Shown piece by piece: positions 33,558 to 46,784 of a DNA stretch of 64,000 nucleotides. The DNA is from Mercurialis annua (Eukaryota > Streptophyta > Magnoliopsida > Malpighiales > Euphorbiaceae): NCBI RefSeq assembly GCF_937616625.2, contig NC_065571.1, positions 30,609,879 to 30,673,878 of the forward strand, written 5' to 3'. Each line of letters opens with the position of its first letter. The stretch's first letter is position 1. Made by a program: the position numbers and the translations under genes. The notes under the pieces are model-generated. The model did not search any database and was not told the DNA's origin. It saw only the letters and a program-made list of their open reading frames with translations.

Positions 33558-35891
33558 GGAACCGTCTTTCTTCTTCACAAACAGAACTGGAGCACCCCAT
33601 GGAGAAGTACTCGGTCTGATGAACCCGCTATCCAGCAACTCTTGTAACTGGTCCTTCAACTCCTTCAGCTCTGCAGGAGCCATCCGATACGGCAGTATCG
33701 AAATCGGAGCTGTACCAGAAACCACATCAATGCAAAACTCAATCTCACGGTCAGGTGGTAATCCAGGCAATTCCTCAGGAAACACATCAGTGAACTCATT
33801 CACTATCGGAACACTATGCATATCACCACTATCAGCCTCCAAATCACGAACCACAGCAAGAAAACCCTGGCAACCCTTGCCTAACATCTGCTTCGCCTTG
33901 ATGGCGGAAATCAGATTCTTAGGTGTCTCCGCCTTCTCTCCCTGAAAGGAAAAAGGTAGATCACCTAGAATCCTAAACTCGACTGACTTCCCTCGACAGT
34001 CAATAGAAGCAAAGTGGCGTGACAACCAATCCATCCCCAAGATGGCATCAAATGAAAGAACGTCAAGCACAATCAAATCAGCACATTATTCTCTACCCTG
34101 AATAACCACTGGACAAGAAGGATAAACGACGTCCACTACTACACCCTCAGACATAGGTGTAGACACAGCTAGAGGTTCACTCAAAACAGATGGTGCAATA
34201 CCCAATTTCCCAGCAAAGAAAGTAGACACAAAAGAATGGGTTGCACCCGCCTCAAATAAAACCAAAGCACCAGTAAAAAAAATCGGAATGGTACCTTGCA
34301 CCACAGCGTTTGATGCACGCGCATCCTGAGGAGTAAGTGCGAACACTCTGGCCTGACCCAGCGGCTGTTGCTGAGAACTCCGCCCAGTAGCATAACTGTT
34401 GGAACCTCTGCCACCGTTACCACGGCCACCAAAACTTCTGCCACCAGAACCACGGCCCCGCTGGCCACCAAAAGATGGTGCAGGTTGAGAGTACCCTACA
34501 GACTGTGTAAACGCAGGTCTCTGCTGCTGGTAAGACGACTGCGCCACACTGGAGTTAGACATCTGCTGCCCAGATGTCGGACACTCCCTGGAGAAATGAC
34601 CCGGCTGGCCACAAAAGAAACAACCTCCAGGAGCTAACTGACACTGACCATAATGCTTGCGTCTGCAATTCTGGCAGAACGGAATGTTCGATCCACCACT
34701 GTACCCGCGTCCTGAACCATGGTTACTCCCACTGCTACTAGAACTGTACGGAGCACTCCTAGTACTATGCCTCCCCTTGTTGTGCGTACGGCGACTCCCC
34801 CTATTGGCCTGAGAAGAGCCACTGTAGTAGTTTCCACTACCATGCTGCGCTGGGGCCTGTTGCCCCCCACTAGGAAGATCACTCTTTCCCTTCTGATTCT
34901 GGAAAGGGTCAGAGATCGTCCCAAACTGAATCAATGAATTCTCCATCCGTCGAGCACTATCCACTACCCGAGCGAACTCCATGTCTGTCCCTATTAGCAA
35001 AGGAAGAAATTCCCAGCCTAAACCCCTAACATAGTGGTCGTTCACTCGCCCTCGATCACCCTGTAGATCTATAGCAAACCGCCCCAAACGGACAAATTAT
35101 GTAGTGTAGTCTGTCACTGATCTATCCCCTTTTTTTAAACTTAGCAGCTTTTCTCTTAAATTCTCAGTAATAGAGAAGGGTAGATAGTAACCTCTGAACC
35201 TGTTCACAAACTCAGCCCAAGTCAATGTAGCCATCTCTAGCCTGATGTTACCACGAAACCAGTCCTTAGCTGGACCCTTCAGCGACATCTCCACAAGCAT
35301 AACTGATTGGCGATCAGTAGCCTGAATCCTCTGACTGTTGTACTCAAACTCTTTCAAGAAATCAAGAGCATCCCCAGTGCCATCAAAAGAAGTCGGAGTC
35401 AACTTCGTGTAGGTCATCACCACCTCTCTATCTGTCGGAATATTATCGACACCAGCAAGTCAACCCATACCAGCTACAGCACCAGTCTGAGGTTGCTATT
35501 GCTGCGCTAACTGACCCAGTACAGTACACTGATTCTGCAGAAGAGCCTGGTTGTTCTGCATCTCGACAATCCCAGCCAAGAAAGTAGTGAAGTCGAACGC
35601 CTGCATATTCGGTGCCTGTTGCACCTCCGGTGCCTGCTGCACGTTCGGTGCCTGCTGCACATTCGGTGCCTGAACACCTGCTGCACCACGTCCTCTAGCT
35701 CCACCTCTACCAGCACCAGCTCATCTGCCTCTACCAGCACCTCTACCTCTGCCAGCACCTCTACCTCTACCACGTCCAGCATTTGCCTGAACTGGTGGTA
35801 TGTTCTGATCGACTTCCATGGAAATCTCATCATCAGCCTCAGCTTCTTGCTTTGTCGCAGCACGAGCACGAGTATGAACAACGTTGTCCAT
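33558..35891 (-). pseudogene. gag-pol: Element B gag, protease and N-terminal RT (broken)
   Basis: The minus-strand frame opens at ATG 35891 (MDNVVHTRARAATKQE). It passes a Gly/Arg-rich stretch, short APNVQQ repeats, the Gag core ([16 protein letters not shown]), a zinc knuckle CFFCGQPGHFSREC, protease and the start of RT ([14 protein letters not shown]), where element C is inserted. In-frame stops are at 35721-35723 (TGA), 35496-35498 (TAG), 35460-35462 (TGA), 35097-35099 (TAA) and 34086-34088 (TAA). The first three fit simple C-to-T changes. The protease active site reads LFEAGATHSF: the catalytic Asp is replaced by Glu and the Ser by Ala. The final 22 codons of the frame downstream of 33558 are read from the C LTR and are not real B sequence. 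Confidence 0.92.
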
Positions 35892-36235
35892 ATCCTAAGG
35901 ATTGAACAAACATATTTTAAATAACACATAATTCATACCCAAGTATGAAACAAACAAGTAACAATTAAGGTTTCCCGAGAAATCAACAGCATTAAAATGT
36001 TCACCCAAGTGAAATAACAGCAACTATCAAAAGCATTAAATCAACATATAATGACCGACTCGACGCAATCCTATTGGTGTAGGCAGAATGTTTTTAAAAA
36101 TCAAAAGATGACGTTTTTAAAGACATGACAGAAACCTATATCCGCAGTGGTTCCTAAGACAAAACCATACTTAACAGAATAAACACATAACAAGAAAATG
36201 GCCTTGGTTTGAAACCAAAACTCTGATACCAAGTT
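35892..36235 (-). other. Element B 5' leader with primer-binding site
   Basis: The primer-binding site at 36231-36221 reads TGGTATCAGAG on the minus strand, four bases inside the LTR. The leader is about 345 bp and closely resembles the leader of element A (46472-46784), with the same order of phrases such as GACGCAATCCTA(T/C)(T/C)GGTGTAGG and GGCCTTGGTTTGAAACCAAA. The shared leader implies a shared packaging system. Confidence 0.87.
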
Positions 36236-39200
36236 TGTCACGACCCATTTTCATGAATCGTGACCGGCGCTAAGGCATGGGTAATATAGTACCAACACCC
36301 GTAGCAAGCCTTCCTTATAACATACAATTCAATAAAACCTGCAGAAAACCAATGCTCGGGGGAAACTGAGACTCCAGCCCAATTCTAGCAGTTATAATAT
36401 TCATCAATTAAATATAACATGCTTTCCAATACTGAATAATAATTAGACATAACTTAAATAATTATGAATAATAATATAACATGCCAAAGCAATAATAATC
36501 CAGTCGGACCAATCCGACAACAACTAAAATAAAATAAAGACGTCTAGTCAACTACTGCGGTCTAAGAATAAAATAATTGATAGTTCTACTAAAATAAATG
36601 GAACATCCGAAGAAAAATAAATGCGGAGATCACCAGACTCTCTTAGATCATAACCCTGGGAAAAATTGGGAAAACAACGGGGTCAGATATACTGAGATGA
36701 GTTTATACCACTATTTACATTCATCAAGTGGAAAACCTTTAAAACCGTTTAAAACATTTAATAACGATATTACGAATAATAGTTGGAACCCTAATCCACA
36801 ATTCTAAATAATAAACATAATCCAATAGGCCTGGTCCCGAGAGCTGAGCTACACCGAGTTACCACTGACCACACTTTTACCATATCCAGAGTCCCGAGAG
36901 CTATGCTACACTGAGTTACTCTATTTGGTCCCGAGAGCTATGCTCACACCGAGTTACCACATTACCATAAATACCTTACCCAGATCATTACCGGTGCGCA
37001 CGCAGTCCTAATGATGCCCATTAGGTAGCATGTTCCAACTAGAAGCCATAATAATAAAACAGTTCGAAATATACGTACCATATATATATATTTAATATTA
37101 AAATAACAATTTACTTAATAAAGCGGTAAATAGTAAGTACAAACTCACAACTTGCTAATCCACGTGATAACCGGCAAGCAACTAATCTTGGTTCGCCTCT
37201 GAAGCACGAATAGTAGACAGGTCTAGACAAATAAAATAATTATTAAAAACAGACCCTAACTCTAGAGAGTACTAGACACCACATAGGACTAGCACAAATA
37301 ACACGTCGGAATAAACAATCCAAAATAACACCAAATATACCCAATAGGTAATAAAGCCCAATTAAAACAAGACTATTGAGTTCTTGCTTAAAATCCAATT
37401 TATAAATATTATTTAATAAACTTTAAATAATAAATAGTTTTCAAATAGTGGGTTAGCCGAGTTACCAATAACTACCAAGCTATCCTCACTTGTCGGGTGA
37501 CCCAAGTCTAACCCGACTCAAACGTTTATCATATATAAACCCGAGTTTAGATTTACGAAATAATTCGATAAAATAATAATCCATTTTAAAAGTAGAACTC
37601 AATAACTTCAATTTCAAGTAACCCAAGTTACAACCCAAAAATCTAATCATTTTAAGTCTATAAAAGTTTAGGGACTAAACTATACTTTAGCCAATTAGGG
37701 ACTAAACTGTATTTTAGCCAATTAGGGACTAAACTGTACTTTAGCCATTTTGGGACTAAACTGTACTTTAGCCATTTTGATTTCCAAAATCAATTTAATT
37801 ACTATTGTTTATAATTAAAACAAAATATAAAATTTCTAACCAAGAACTTAATTAAATAAGTTATAAAAATATTCAAGGACTAAATTGTAATTTAGTCAAT
37901 TTCATGCCAAATAGATATTCGAAATAAAATATAGTTATTATAATTCAAATTGAAGTATAAGGTTATTAACCAACCATTTAGCCAAATAAGTTCAAAAATA
38001 TTCAGGGGTCAAATTGTACTTTAACCACTTTGTTATTCAAAATCCAAATAAAATCACCCGAGTAATTATATTAACTTAACTTATAATGAATATCGTTTAC
38101 AAAATATCAATTATAATTTAAAACGAATTTGAAAGTTATCATCAATCAAAGTCAAAGTTAAAAACTAAAAGAATTCATTTGATTTAGTTAAAATAAATTG
38201 ATGATCACAATAGCTCTTTAGCCACCATTTCCATTTAAAACTTATTAACCCGCCACACATTTATCCCTTTTATTTCATCAAGTTGCAGAACCATATTCCC
38301 TAAAACTTCAATTTTAATACTTCACATCTAAACCCATAGCTAACCTTCAACTCTCAATCTCCATAACCATTAAACAACATCACAATCCTTATAATCATAA
38401 ACATCATCCCTAGTAATAATAATCACAGAGCTATCAATCATCACGGCAAAAATCGAGATTATCAATAACGATGGATTCGAATCGACATCGAGCATAGTAT
38501 ATACAAACCGAAGATGGAAATCAATTTAGAGTTCCATATAAGCTAAATAATAGGAATTGAATCAAGCAAAAGAAGAACAGAAATCGGTAGTAACCATCTC
38601 AAGGAAACATGATTCAAATAGCACACAAATACGATAAAACGGCGGCGATTGAAACGAGATCGATAGCGTACCAATCAACGAAAACGAGATAGGGGAACGT
38701 AGAGAATTGAGTCTAGAACGTCTGAGATCAAGCGGAATAAATTTCGGTCCAGAAACGAGAGAGAACGATCAAAAATACGGAATGCCGTTCAAAACCAAAA
38801 ACTGAAATTCAATTAGTTAAGGAGCTTACCGGAATAGCAGAGTTTGAGAAATGATTACGGCAGTAATTCTCATTGAAAATGGATGTTTAAGATGTCTAGG
38901 GTTTGTTTGTAGTGTGGAGAATAGATTAGAATTGAAGTTTAGGTATTTAAGTAGGTCGATTAGGTTAGAAACGGAAGACGAAAGTGCCCCCTCCGCAAGT
39001 CTAAAGATGGTCTCAAACGAGACCAGCAAAAAGACCTTGGTTCTCGTTCGAGAACTAAGTTCTCGAACGAGAACCAAGCCTTTCAACACAGGTCTCGTTC
39101 GAGACCTGTGTTGGAACAAACGGCCCTTGGGCCAAATCTCTTGGTTCTCGTTCGAGAACTAAGTTCTCGAACGAGAACACAAGATTTCAACACAGGTCTC

Positions 39201-39400
39201 GTTCGAGACTTGTGTTGGACAAATAAGAATTGGCTTTGAGCCAATTCCATTGGGCCGAAAATGACGATTTGGTTTCTTGGGCCCAAATATAATTAACCCA
39301 ACCTCAAACCGACACGAAACGAGCTACCAAACCTTAAATTTACATCGAAACACCACCGGAAACTCGTCGGAAATTACAAAAAATTATACGGGTTATTACA
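36236..39400 (-). repeat. Element B 5' LTR
   Basis: This is the partner of 18096-21257 with about 3% divergence in the part compared. It has the same internal blocks: the GTCCCGAGAGCT repeats near 36835-36960, the 27-bp tandem repeat near 37671-37779, and inverted repeats at 39006-39217. Confidence 0.93.
39006..39217. repeat. Inverted-repeat cluster in the B 5' LTR
   Basis: The order is the same as at 20863-21074. Some arms are now better matched (GTTCTCGAACGAGAACC is exact here) and some worse (GAGACTTGTGTTG has one change). Confidence 0.88.
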
Positions 39401-42400
39401 CAAAACCCGTAGCAAGCCTTGCGGAAACCACCAATCAAATAAACCTGCAGAAAATCCAATGCTTGTGGGCAACCGAGACTCCAACTTAAACTAACAGTTT
39501 AAATATAAGTACTTCCATTAAATAAATATAGCCATAGTTAAACAATATTAATGCTAAAGCATAAAATAAAGCCAATCAGACAAATCCGACAAACAAACTA
39601 GAATAATATAGACTTCTAATTTACTACTGCGGTCTAAGAATAAAAGTAGTTTGATAATTTATTAAAAGAAAATAAACCTACGAGGAATAAAGATTCGGAG
39701 ATCTGCAGACTCGCTCAAAATAATAAACCTGGAAAATTTGGGAAAACAACAGGGTCAGATATACTGAGATGAGTTCGCAACACTATTTACATTTATTAAG
39801 TTTAAAACCCTTAAATCAAATCCTTTAATACTAATAATAATAAGATAATGGAATAACAGTATTGAAATGATCCCAGCGTAAGTATGACATAGCATACTGA
39901 TAAACCCAGAGTGGACGGGAATAAATCCTCGTTATATACCAGCGTGAGCAAGACATTATTCTGCCGATCCCAGAGTACTTACCGGTGCACACAATCTCGA
40001 TACAAGCCTATCGAGTAGTTCGTTTCAATCCAGATCCATAATCGCTTAAAACAATTCAAAACATTTACAATACTAAAATAGATGCGGTACTTAATAAAAC
40101 AGTAAATAGCACTACAAACTCACTGCTTGCTTATCCACGTGAAACTTCGGCAAACCGCTAACCCTGGTTCGACTCCGTAGCGCGAGTAGTCAAAGAGTCT
40201 AAAAATAAATCGAAGTTAAAAATCGTTCCAACCCTTAACTCTAAGAATACTAGACACCACGTAGGACTAACACAATTAATAAGTTAGACAAAATCACAGA
40301 GAAGCACAATCTTACTTAAATTGTAATGCCAAATCAAGCCTACCGATATTTAAAATTTATCCGAAAATATTAATTAAATAATATTTAATTAATAAATAAA
40401 ATTCTTTCCTCAAATAGTGGGGTAACCGAGTTTCTTAAAACTACCAAGCTAATCCCACATGTCCGGCGACCCAAGTGTAACCCGACCCAACCATAAAACC
40501 AGAGTTATAAACCACAGTTTATAATTTAATATTTAATAAAAATATTAATCAATATCGAAATAGAACTCAATAGCTTGAAACCCAAGTAATTAAATACTAC
40601 CGGCAATTATCTCAAATAATTAAATAAAAAAATAAAGCAAAAATATAACTTTAATCACAAAGGCATTCTAAGCCAAAAATATCCAATTACAAACCATAGT
40701 TTATAATTTATAGAAACAACTTTGATAAAATAATAACCAAAATTTAAAAATCGGAACTCAATAACTTGAAATAGAAGTAACTAATAGTTACCGACAAATA
40801 CTTAACCAAAATAAGTTAAAAAATTATTTAAAAGCTAAAAATATAATTTTAGCCAATTTGGCACACCAAGCCATAATTCTCAAAATGATAATTACCCGAG
40901 TAATTATCCGATAAAAAAATTATACTATAATTATCGTTTTCAAAATATAGTAATTACATCAATTTAAATTATAATCGAAACAAAATATCATTATTTTTAT
41001 ATAAAATAATATTAACTAATTACTAAATTAGAAATCAAAACGATAATCGAAAGTTTGGAACCAAATCACAATTAATCAATCAAGACTTTTTATTAGAAAG
41101 AAAACCCAAAACCATTAAATAGAGAAAGCCTAAATCCCATTTAATTAAGGTAATGATCCAAAAAAATTCAAGAAGCCTATCACTCATTAATAAGCATTCG
41201 GCCCAGCTCATTAAATAACAAAAGCCCACACAAATTTAGTGACCTTTGTGAACAATAAACCATCTTCTCCAAATAAACACAACACTCGCCAAACACAAAA
41301 CCAAATCATGGTAACCAAACACTGTAACAATTCTATAAGCAAAATTTCAATTTTCTCACAACTACCAACATCATAAAGAACATAACAAGGGTTAACCTAA
41401 ATCATAAACAACATATCAATAACAAGAACAAGAAATAGAGACACAATGATAGTAACCGAAAGAAGTCACAAGGACACGAATCAAAACGATCACAGCAATA
41501 ATGAATCACTTACAACACTTACAATCTAAACAAAACCCAAATCACCAAGAGATTATAATCCTTAAAAACACCAAAATTATAACCAGTAGAATAGTAACCA
41601 TTCGGCATATCATCACAACAAACATAGAAACAATAACGCACAGAAACGATGAAACGGCGGCGACTATAGCGGATTGATTAACGTACCGTTTTGCGAGAAC
41701 AAAGATGAGAATCATAGAGGCACGAGTCTACCATCACAGGCTCAAGACGGATCTCAATTTAACGCTGAAACGAATAAGAACGGATCAAAATACCAAACTT
41801 TCGACTTTTAGATCAAAATTGAGAATAACATAAAACGGTGAAACGACGACAATCTTAGCGAATAGAATAACGTACCAAATTCAATCTCGGAGCTTAGGGA
41901 TTGAAAAGGATTGTGTCTACTAAGCTTGAGATAAAACGGATCTCAAATCGATTCTAAAACGAAAGAGATATCAATGAGGAACGAGAATGTCAATTTTAAG
42001 CATAAACTGAGAATTTTAGAGATAAGAAATTTACCAAATTCTACATGAATTTGAGATGAATTTGACGATGGAAAACAATGAGTTGTTGTGGAGGATGACG
42101 GCTAGGGTTAGCCGAAAAAGTAGGGAACTAAAAGGGTTTAAAACGTTGATTAAATAGGGAGGGAAACGTAAGGAATAAATAAGGAAGAATTAAAACTACT
42201 GTAACTTTTTTGAATTGAATCAGTGTTCTCCAAAAGTTAAAGGCAATGCATAGGCCATGATGGCCATGCAGAGAAAGGGATTTTGGATCTTGGGCCAACT
42301 AATGGGCTTAACCAAACTTACTCAAACCAAGAACCAACCAAACAATTTATTTAAACTACGAACTGAACCATGAATCCACATGCGACTTCAATTATTATAA

Positions 42401-42444
42401 CCAAAACTCATCGGAATTTTTTTTTTAAAATACAGGATATTACA
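39401..42444 (-). repeat. Element A 3' LTR, main part
   Basis: It continues the LTR begun at 18034-18095, starting with CAAAACCCGTAGCAAGCC, and matches the right LTR of A throughout. It ends GGATATTACA at 42444. It lacks the 81-bp insertion found in the right LTR. An imperfect inverted repeat, TGCAT-A-GGCC / GGCCATGCA, lies at 42247-42270. No ORF is present. Confidence 0.92.
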
Positions 42445-45400
42445 TTCTTCCCAACTTATTAAAAATTCGTCCTCGAATTTACCATAATATCAAAGTTATA
42501 TAAAACAGTTATAGCACGCATGAAAACACACATATCTCAAAATACGTCGTAACGCATCTTCGATAGAACGAACGAAAACATTTACGCATAAAATTTCTGA
42601 TTTTAAAATTACTCACAACCGAGTAACAACTCTATGAAAAATAAAAATAAAACTACAATCTCTAAAGATTCTAACCAAACTCTTACCAGAAGGTAAATCT
42701 ATCACAAAAAAGACTGAGGAGAGTTAAAGCGAAGCAAATCATAATAACTGAAAACACTCTGAAAATTTTACGGACATCCTCCCCAACTTATTAAATACGA
42801 CTTCGAAGATAAAAGTGGATTGAAAGTTCGACTGGTCACCACACGCATACGTGTGAACGGGTTAGAAACTTATATACCACCGGGAAATAGTCAACACGTT
42901 AAACGAGGAAAAATTCAAAAATAACAAGATCAAGTCTCCAAGACTACCAATCAACACCACAAGCGTAGGAACAATCCCAAAATTTGATCGAAATATTAAA
43001 AAGTCAAACTCTAATGCTACAACTAAAATATACAGACACTCTCACTGGAATTCATCTTACAACACTCAACGCCCACGCACTACAAAACTTATAGTGGTCA
43101 TAATACCAATTACTTCAAATGAGAAAGCTTATCAGCAAATCAAAATGTCGTCCTGCTTATAATTGCTCTTACAAATAACGACTTAAAACTAAATACCACT
43201 TGAATCGTTCTGGTTCAACTAACTAATATCAGTTCAACAATTTTATCAACATTTCAAACCCACACGTAAGAAAACGCACCAACTCTAAGGAAAACATAAC
43301 TTAACTCCTGACAACAAAATTTTTAATCCTCAAAATCTTTTGAATTACTAAAACCTCGAATCCTACCGAAGATCATTTAGATCAAATCTTAATTAATCGG
43401 TTTATTGGTTCTGCTCAAAACGAAAATTTTACAGAAAGATGCTTTTTGCAATGACAAAATATATAACAATACCATCCGCCGTTAATTTGAAATTACTAAC
43501 ATCATCAGTTTAATTTCATTTTTCAACCAAATATAATTAACTCGTTGAAAAGTACTTTTGTTTGTAAACGTATTCAACATAAAATACTCTCAATTTGAAA
43601 TCATAACCGAATCTTACTTTCAAATAATTTCATGATTTTAAAAGATCGTTCACTTAGAAAAAATTTAAAATCCATTTTTAAATCAAAATTGATAAAGTTC
43701 CCTCACTTCTAAAAAAAATTTTAAAATTTCACAAATAGGAATTCCTTAGTTACGAAATTTTTTCATATCGGTATCAAAATTTTTTGTACAGAAAATCAAT
43801 CTGTAAAAACAAAATTTCTTTAAATTTTTTAGTGTAAATAGACACGCAAAGCATAACCAATTTCCTTAAATCAAAAATCCTCAAATGCATACTCTAAGCT
43901 GACACAATTCTTAGATCCGAACTAAACCTCAAGTGCAACCTTATAACCATAGTTTCTATTTACCAATACTGATACTCCAACAAAATTGAATAAATCCTTT
44001 TAAAGCAACTTCTCCTAAATCACCACCGTCATCACAGAGTATTTGTCTAGTTTCCAACCAAATAAAAATTTCAAAACCCTTTGAAATTTAATAACCTTTT
44101 AAACACCATTTTCACAATATAACTCGCGAGTTTATATAAAAATATTTTTCTTGAAAAGTCTTACTGATAAAATTCATTTTACATAATTGTGCGCCAGGGT
44201 GATGACAGCTCTCATCCCCAAAGAGTTGCATTCAACCCTAATTATTTAATGTCGTGATGAATGTACTAAATGCATGTATTAATTATTTATTTCTCTTTTA
44301 GTTAGTGATCATACTCAATGCTCAATGCAGTTTCCTATTCGTGGCATTCCAAATGCATGTTCATGACATGTCTGGGCACAATTACGTGATAAAAACATTT
44401 CAATTTCTTTAACAAGTTAACATTTGAAATCAATTTTTTCTTGAAATATTTTCTAGACATTACACTCTGTGAGACGTGCATTCGTCCATCTTGACATATT
44501 TTTCCATCTTTATTATCCTAGTCCACCAATTTGCATTGTCATTAACAAAATAACCCAAAATCAACAACGAAACTAAAATTTACCTAACAACGAATTCCCC
44601 CCTCAAATTTTCCAAAGGCAACAAACAACACGGCCGTCTTCACAGCTCTACTATCAGTTTTGGTGTCTCACCGATCTACCTAAAGAAAACACCAGTGTAT
44701 TACTACACTGATCTACCTCGATTCACAGATTCCATATCTAATTCTAGAATGCTAACAGCCAAAAATTTCGATGCAAAAAATCGTCACAAACGAGCCCGAC
44801 CTAGAAGCACATAACGTTCAAAATTCCACGCACGAGACAAACATTCACGAGAAGAATTATTCCACCGATGGTGAGTAATATAACTCAAATCGCCTTCCTC
44901 TGACAAGGACAGATTTTTGAAATTCGAATCTGCGAACAGCTCTTGAGAATCGCTCCTCAAATTTATTGATAAGAAAATTAATCACTTCTATTTCCAGAGT
45001 CAAACGTTCGATCTGGGCAAACCAATTAGAACATCTAAACTAATCGCAGGGTCAAAACAAAGGTTCGAATAGCACATCGACACCAACGCCAAAGTTAAGC
45101 CAAAGAAAAACTAGCGAGGAATACCCTCACGTGCTACTCCACACAATGAGGTCAACGGGGACAAAACTGATAAGGCTTAACTTAAACAAACATGAGAGGC
45201 AAGAATAATAACATAGTAATATAGGTCAAGAATTGCTCAGACATCCGAAAAGCACTAAAGCGTCTTGCAGTAAAACAATTACTCATTAAGATAGATAGCT
45301 AATATAAATTTCAAAGGATTGAGCATATATCATCTTATGTGATCCAAGAATTCCTACCGACATGGTGACAACTCAAAACAACCCGTCATTGATGAAAATT

Positions 45401-46784
45401 TAAATCATACAATAACATTTTCAACACATCAACTTAAATCAAAATAATAAAGATATTGTTCATAAAGTACTTATCAAAACCCACTTCGAAAGAAAGATTT
45501 ACAAAATAGATTTCAAGCTCATGTCGAGCCCCACAGTTTTAAAAATAATTTTCCGGAAAACCTCTTTCATAAAACAATAAATATAATTGTTTCCAAACGC
45601 CTCAATTTAAAATCATCGAGTTAGCCGAGTGATTACCTTTTCCAAGCTCAACTCCAAATTTGGGTTACCCAAGTCAAACCCATAATATCCATTTATAAAA
45701 CGTATGCAACACATTTTCAAATCCGAAAAAAACGCCTTTTGAAAATAAATCTCAATATTTCAAAATAGGTGGCTCGATGTCACCCAAAGTAATAACATCA
45801 ACTCATCGCCCAAATGGAAAAACAATTATTCTTTAACAATATTTTCAGAAATTTTGGCTTCAATCAAAATTAGTAAATCAACCATAAGACCAACAACACC
45901 AAAGTGTTGACAAATCGAAATATGGTAAAATTTCAAAATTAATGTTAAATTATCAAATCGGTATCGCCTTTAAAAATTATATTATTTAAAAACAATCATT
46001 TTGAAAACATCAAGCTAGACGTAACATTTTAATTTTTAAAATACAAGATTTTCATTTAATTTCAAAATAACAACCCTTTTTAAATCCTTAGTCAAATGTA
46101 AAACTTTGAAATAAACGGATTTCATTTTACTGGCAAGATATTGAAAATAATATTTTAGGGTGTCGTGTCCAGACTACCCATTTGACTTTTTGTGTCAAAA
46201 CACCAGTTAGGCAAAAATAATATCCTTAAGGTAATTTAAAACAAATACGTGGCCAACAGCGTAATTCACAAAACGTAAAAAAGATTTTTTGGTCAAAAAT
46301 CATTTAAACTCAAAACAGTGTCAAATCCTAATAAATATCATTTTTTTTAAATTAAGGCTCTCGGCCAAAACCAGAAGTACTCTTAAACAATTTAATGCCA
46401 ACAACATCCTTAAAGTATAAAAGCCAAAATATATCACCCAAGTGAAAAGCAACATCATCAAGATAAGGCAATTAACATCATACCCAAGTATGACATAAAG
46501 AAAATTACCAACATAAGATTTTCCGAGAAATCAAAAGCAATTAATTCACCCAAGTTAAATAACATCAATAAAATAAAAGCATCAAATCAAAGCATAATAA
46601 ATGACTAACTTGACGCAATCCTACCGGTGTAGGCAGAAAGTTTTAAAATCAAAAGATGACATTTCAAAGACAAGACATGAATCCTAATTCCGCAGTAGTT
46701 CCTATGACTCAAAAACAAACTTTACAGAGTAAACACATAAAAAGCAATGGCCTTGGTTTGAAACCAAAGCTCTGATACCAACTT
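42445..46784 (-). other. Element A internal region, non-coding
   Basis: This is 4.34 kb of AT-rich DNA with no frame of 60 codons on either strand and no recognisable gag or pol residue. On the minus strand it ends with a purine tract and the same AAATTCG-TCCT-CGAATTT hairpin as C (about 42464-42482). The last 310 bp (46472-46784) are a leader homologous to that of B. A stretch at about 45605-45690 resembles part of the LTRs (GTTAGCCGAGTGATTACC, then GGGTTACCCAAGTCAAACCC). A segment at about 44190-44800 is of different texture and origin unknown. Confidence 0.8.
46769..46780 (-). promoter_or_regulatory. Primer-binding site of element A
   Basis: The minus strand reads TGGTATCAGAGC, a perfect complement of plant initiator tRNA-Met, four bases inside the LTR at 46785. 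The element therefore kept its cis-acting replication signals although it lost all coding capacity. Confidence 0.93.

Larger units (their letters stand above)
18096..39400 (-). mobile_element. Element B: decayed Tekay/Del-type Ty3/gypsy retrotransposon, interrupted by C
   Basis: It is inserted in the left LTR of A, with CTAAA (18091-18095) and CAAAA (39401-39405) as a target duplication that has one later change. It has LTRs at 18096-21257 (3162 bp) and 36236-39400 (3165 bp), with a primer-binding site at 36231-36221 on the minus strand. Minus-strand gag-pol relics end in a chromodomain. After removal of C and one TSD copy the length is about 11.76 kb. Over the first roughly 640 aligned bases I count 20 differences between the two LTRs, about 3%. 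Gag-pol has five in-frame stops, two frameshifts and the insertion of C, so B is inactive. Confidence 0.93.
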
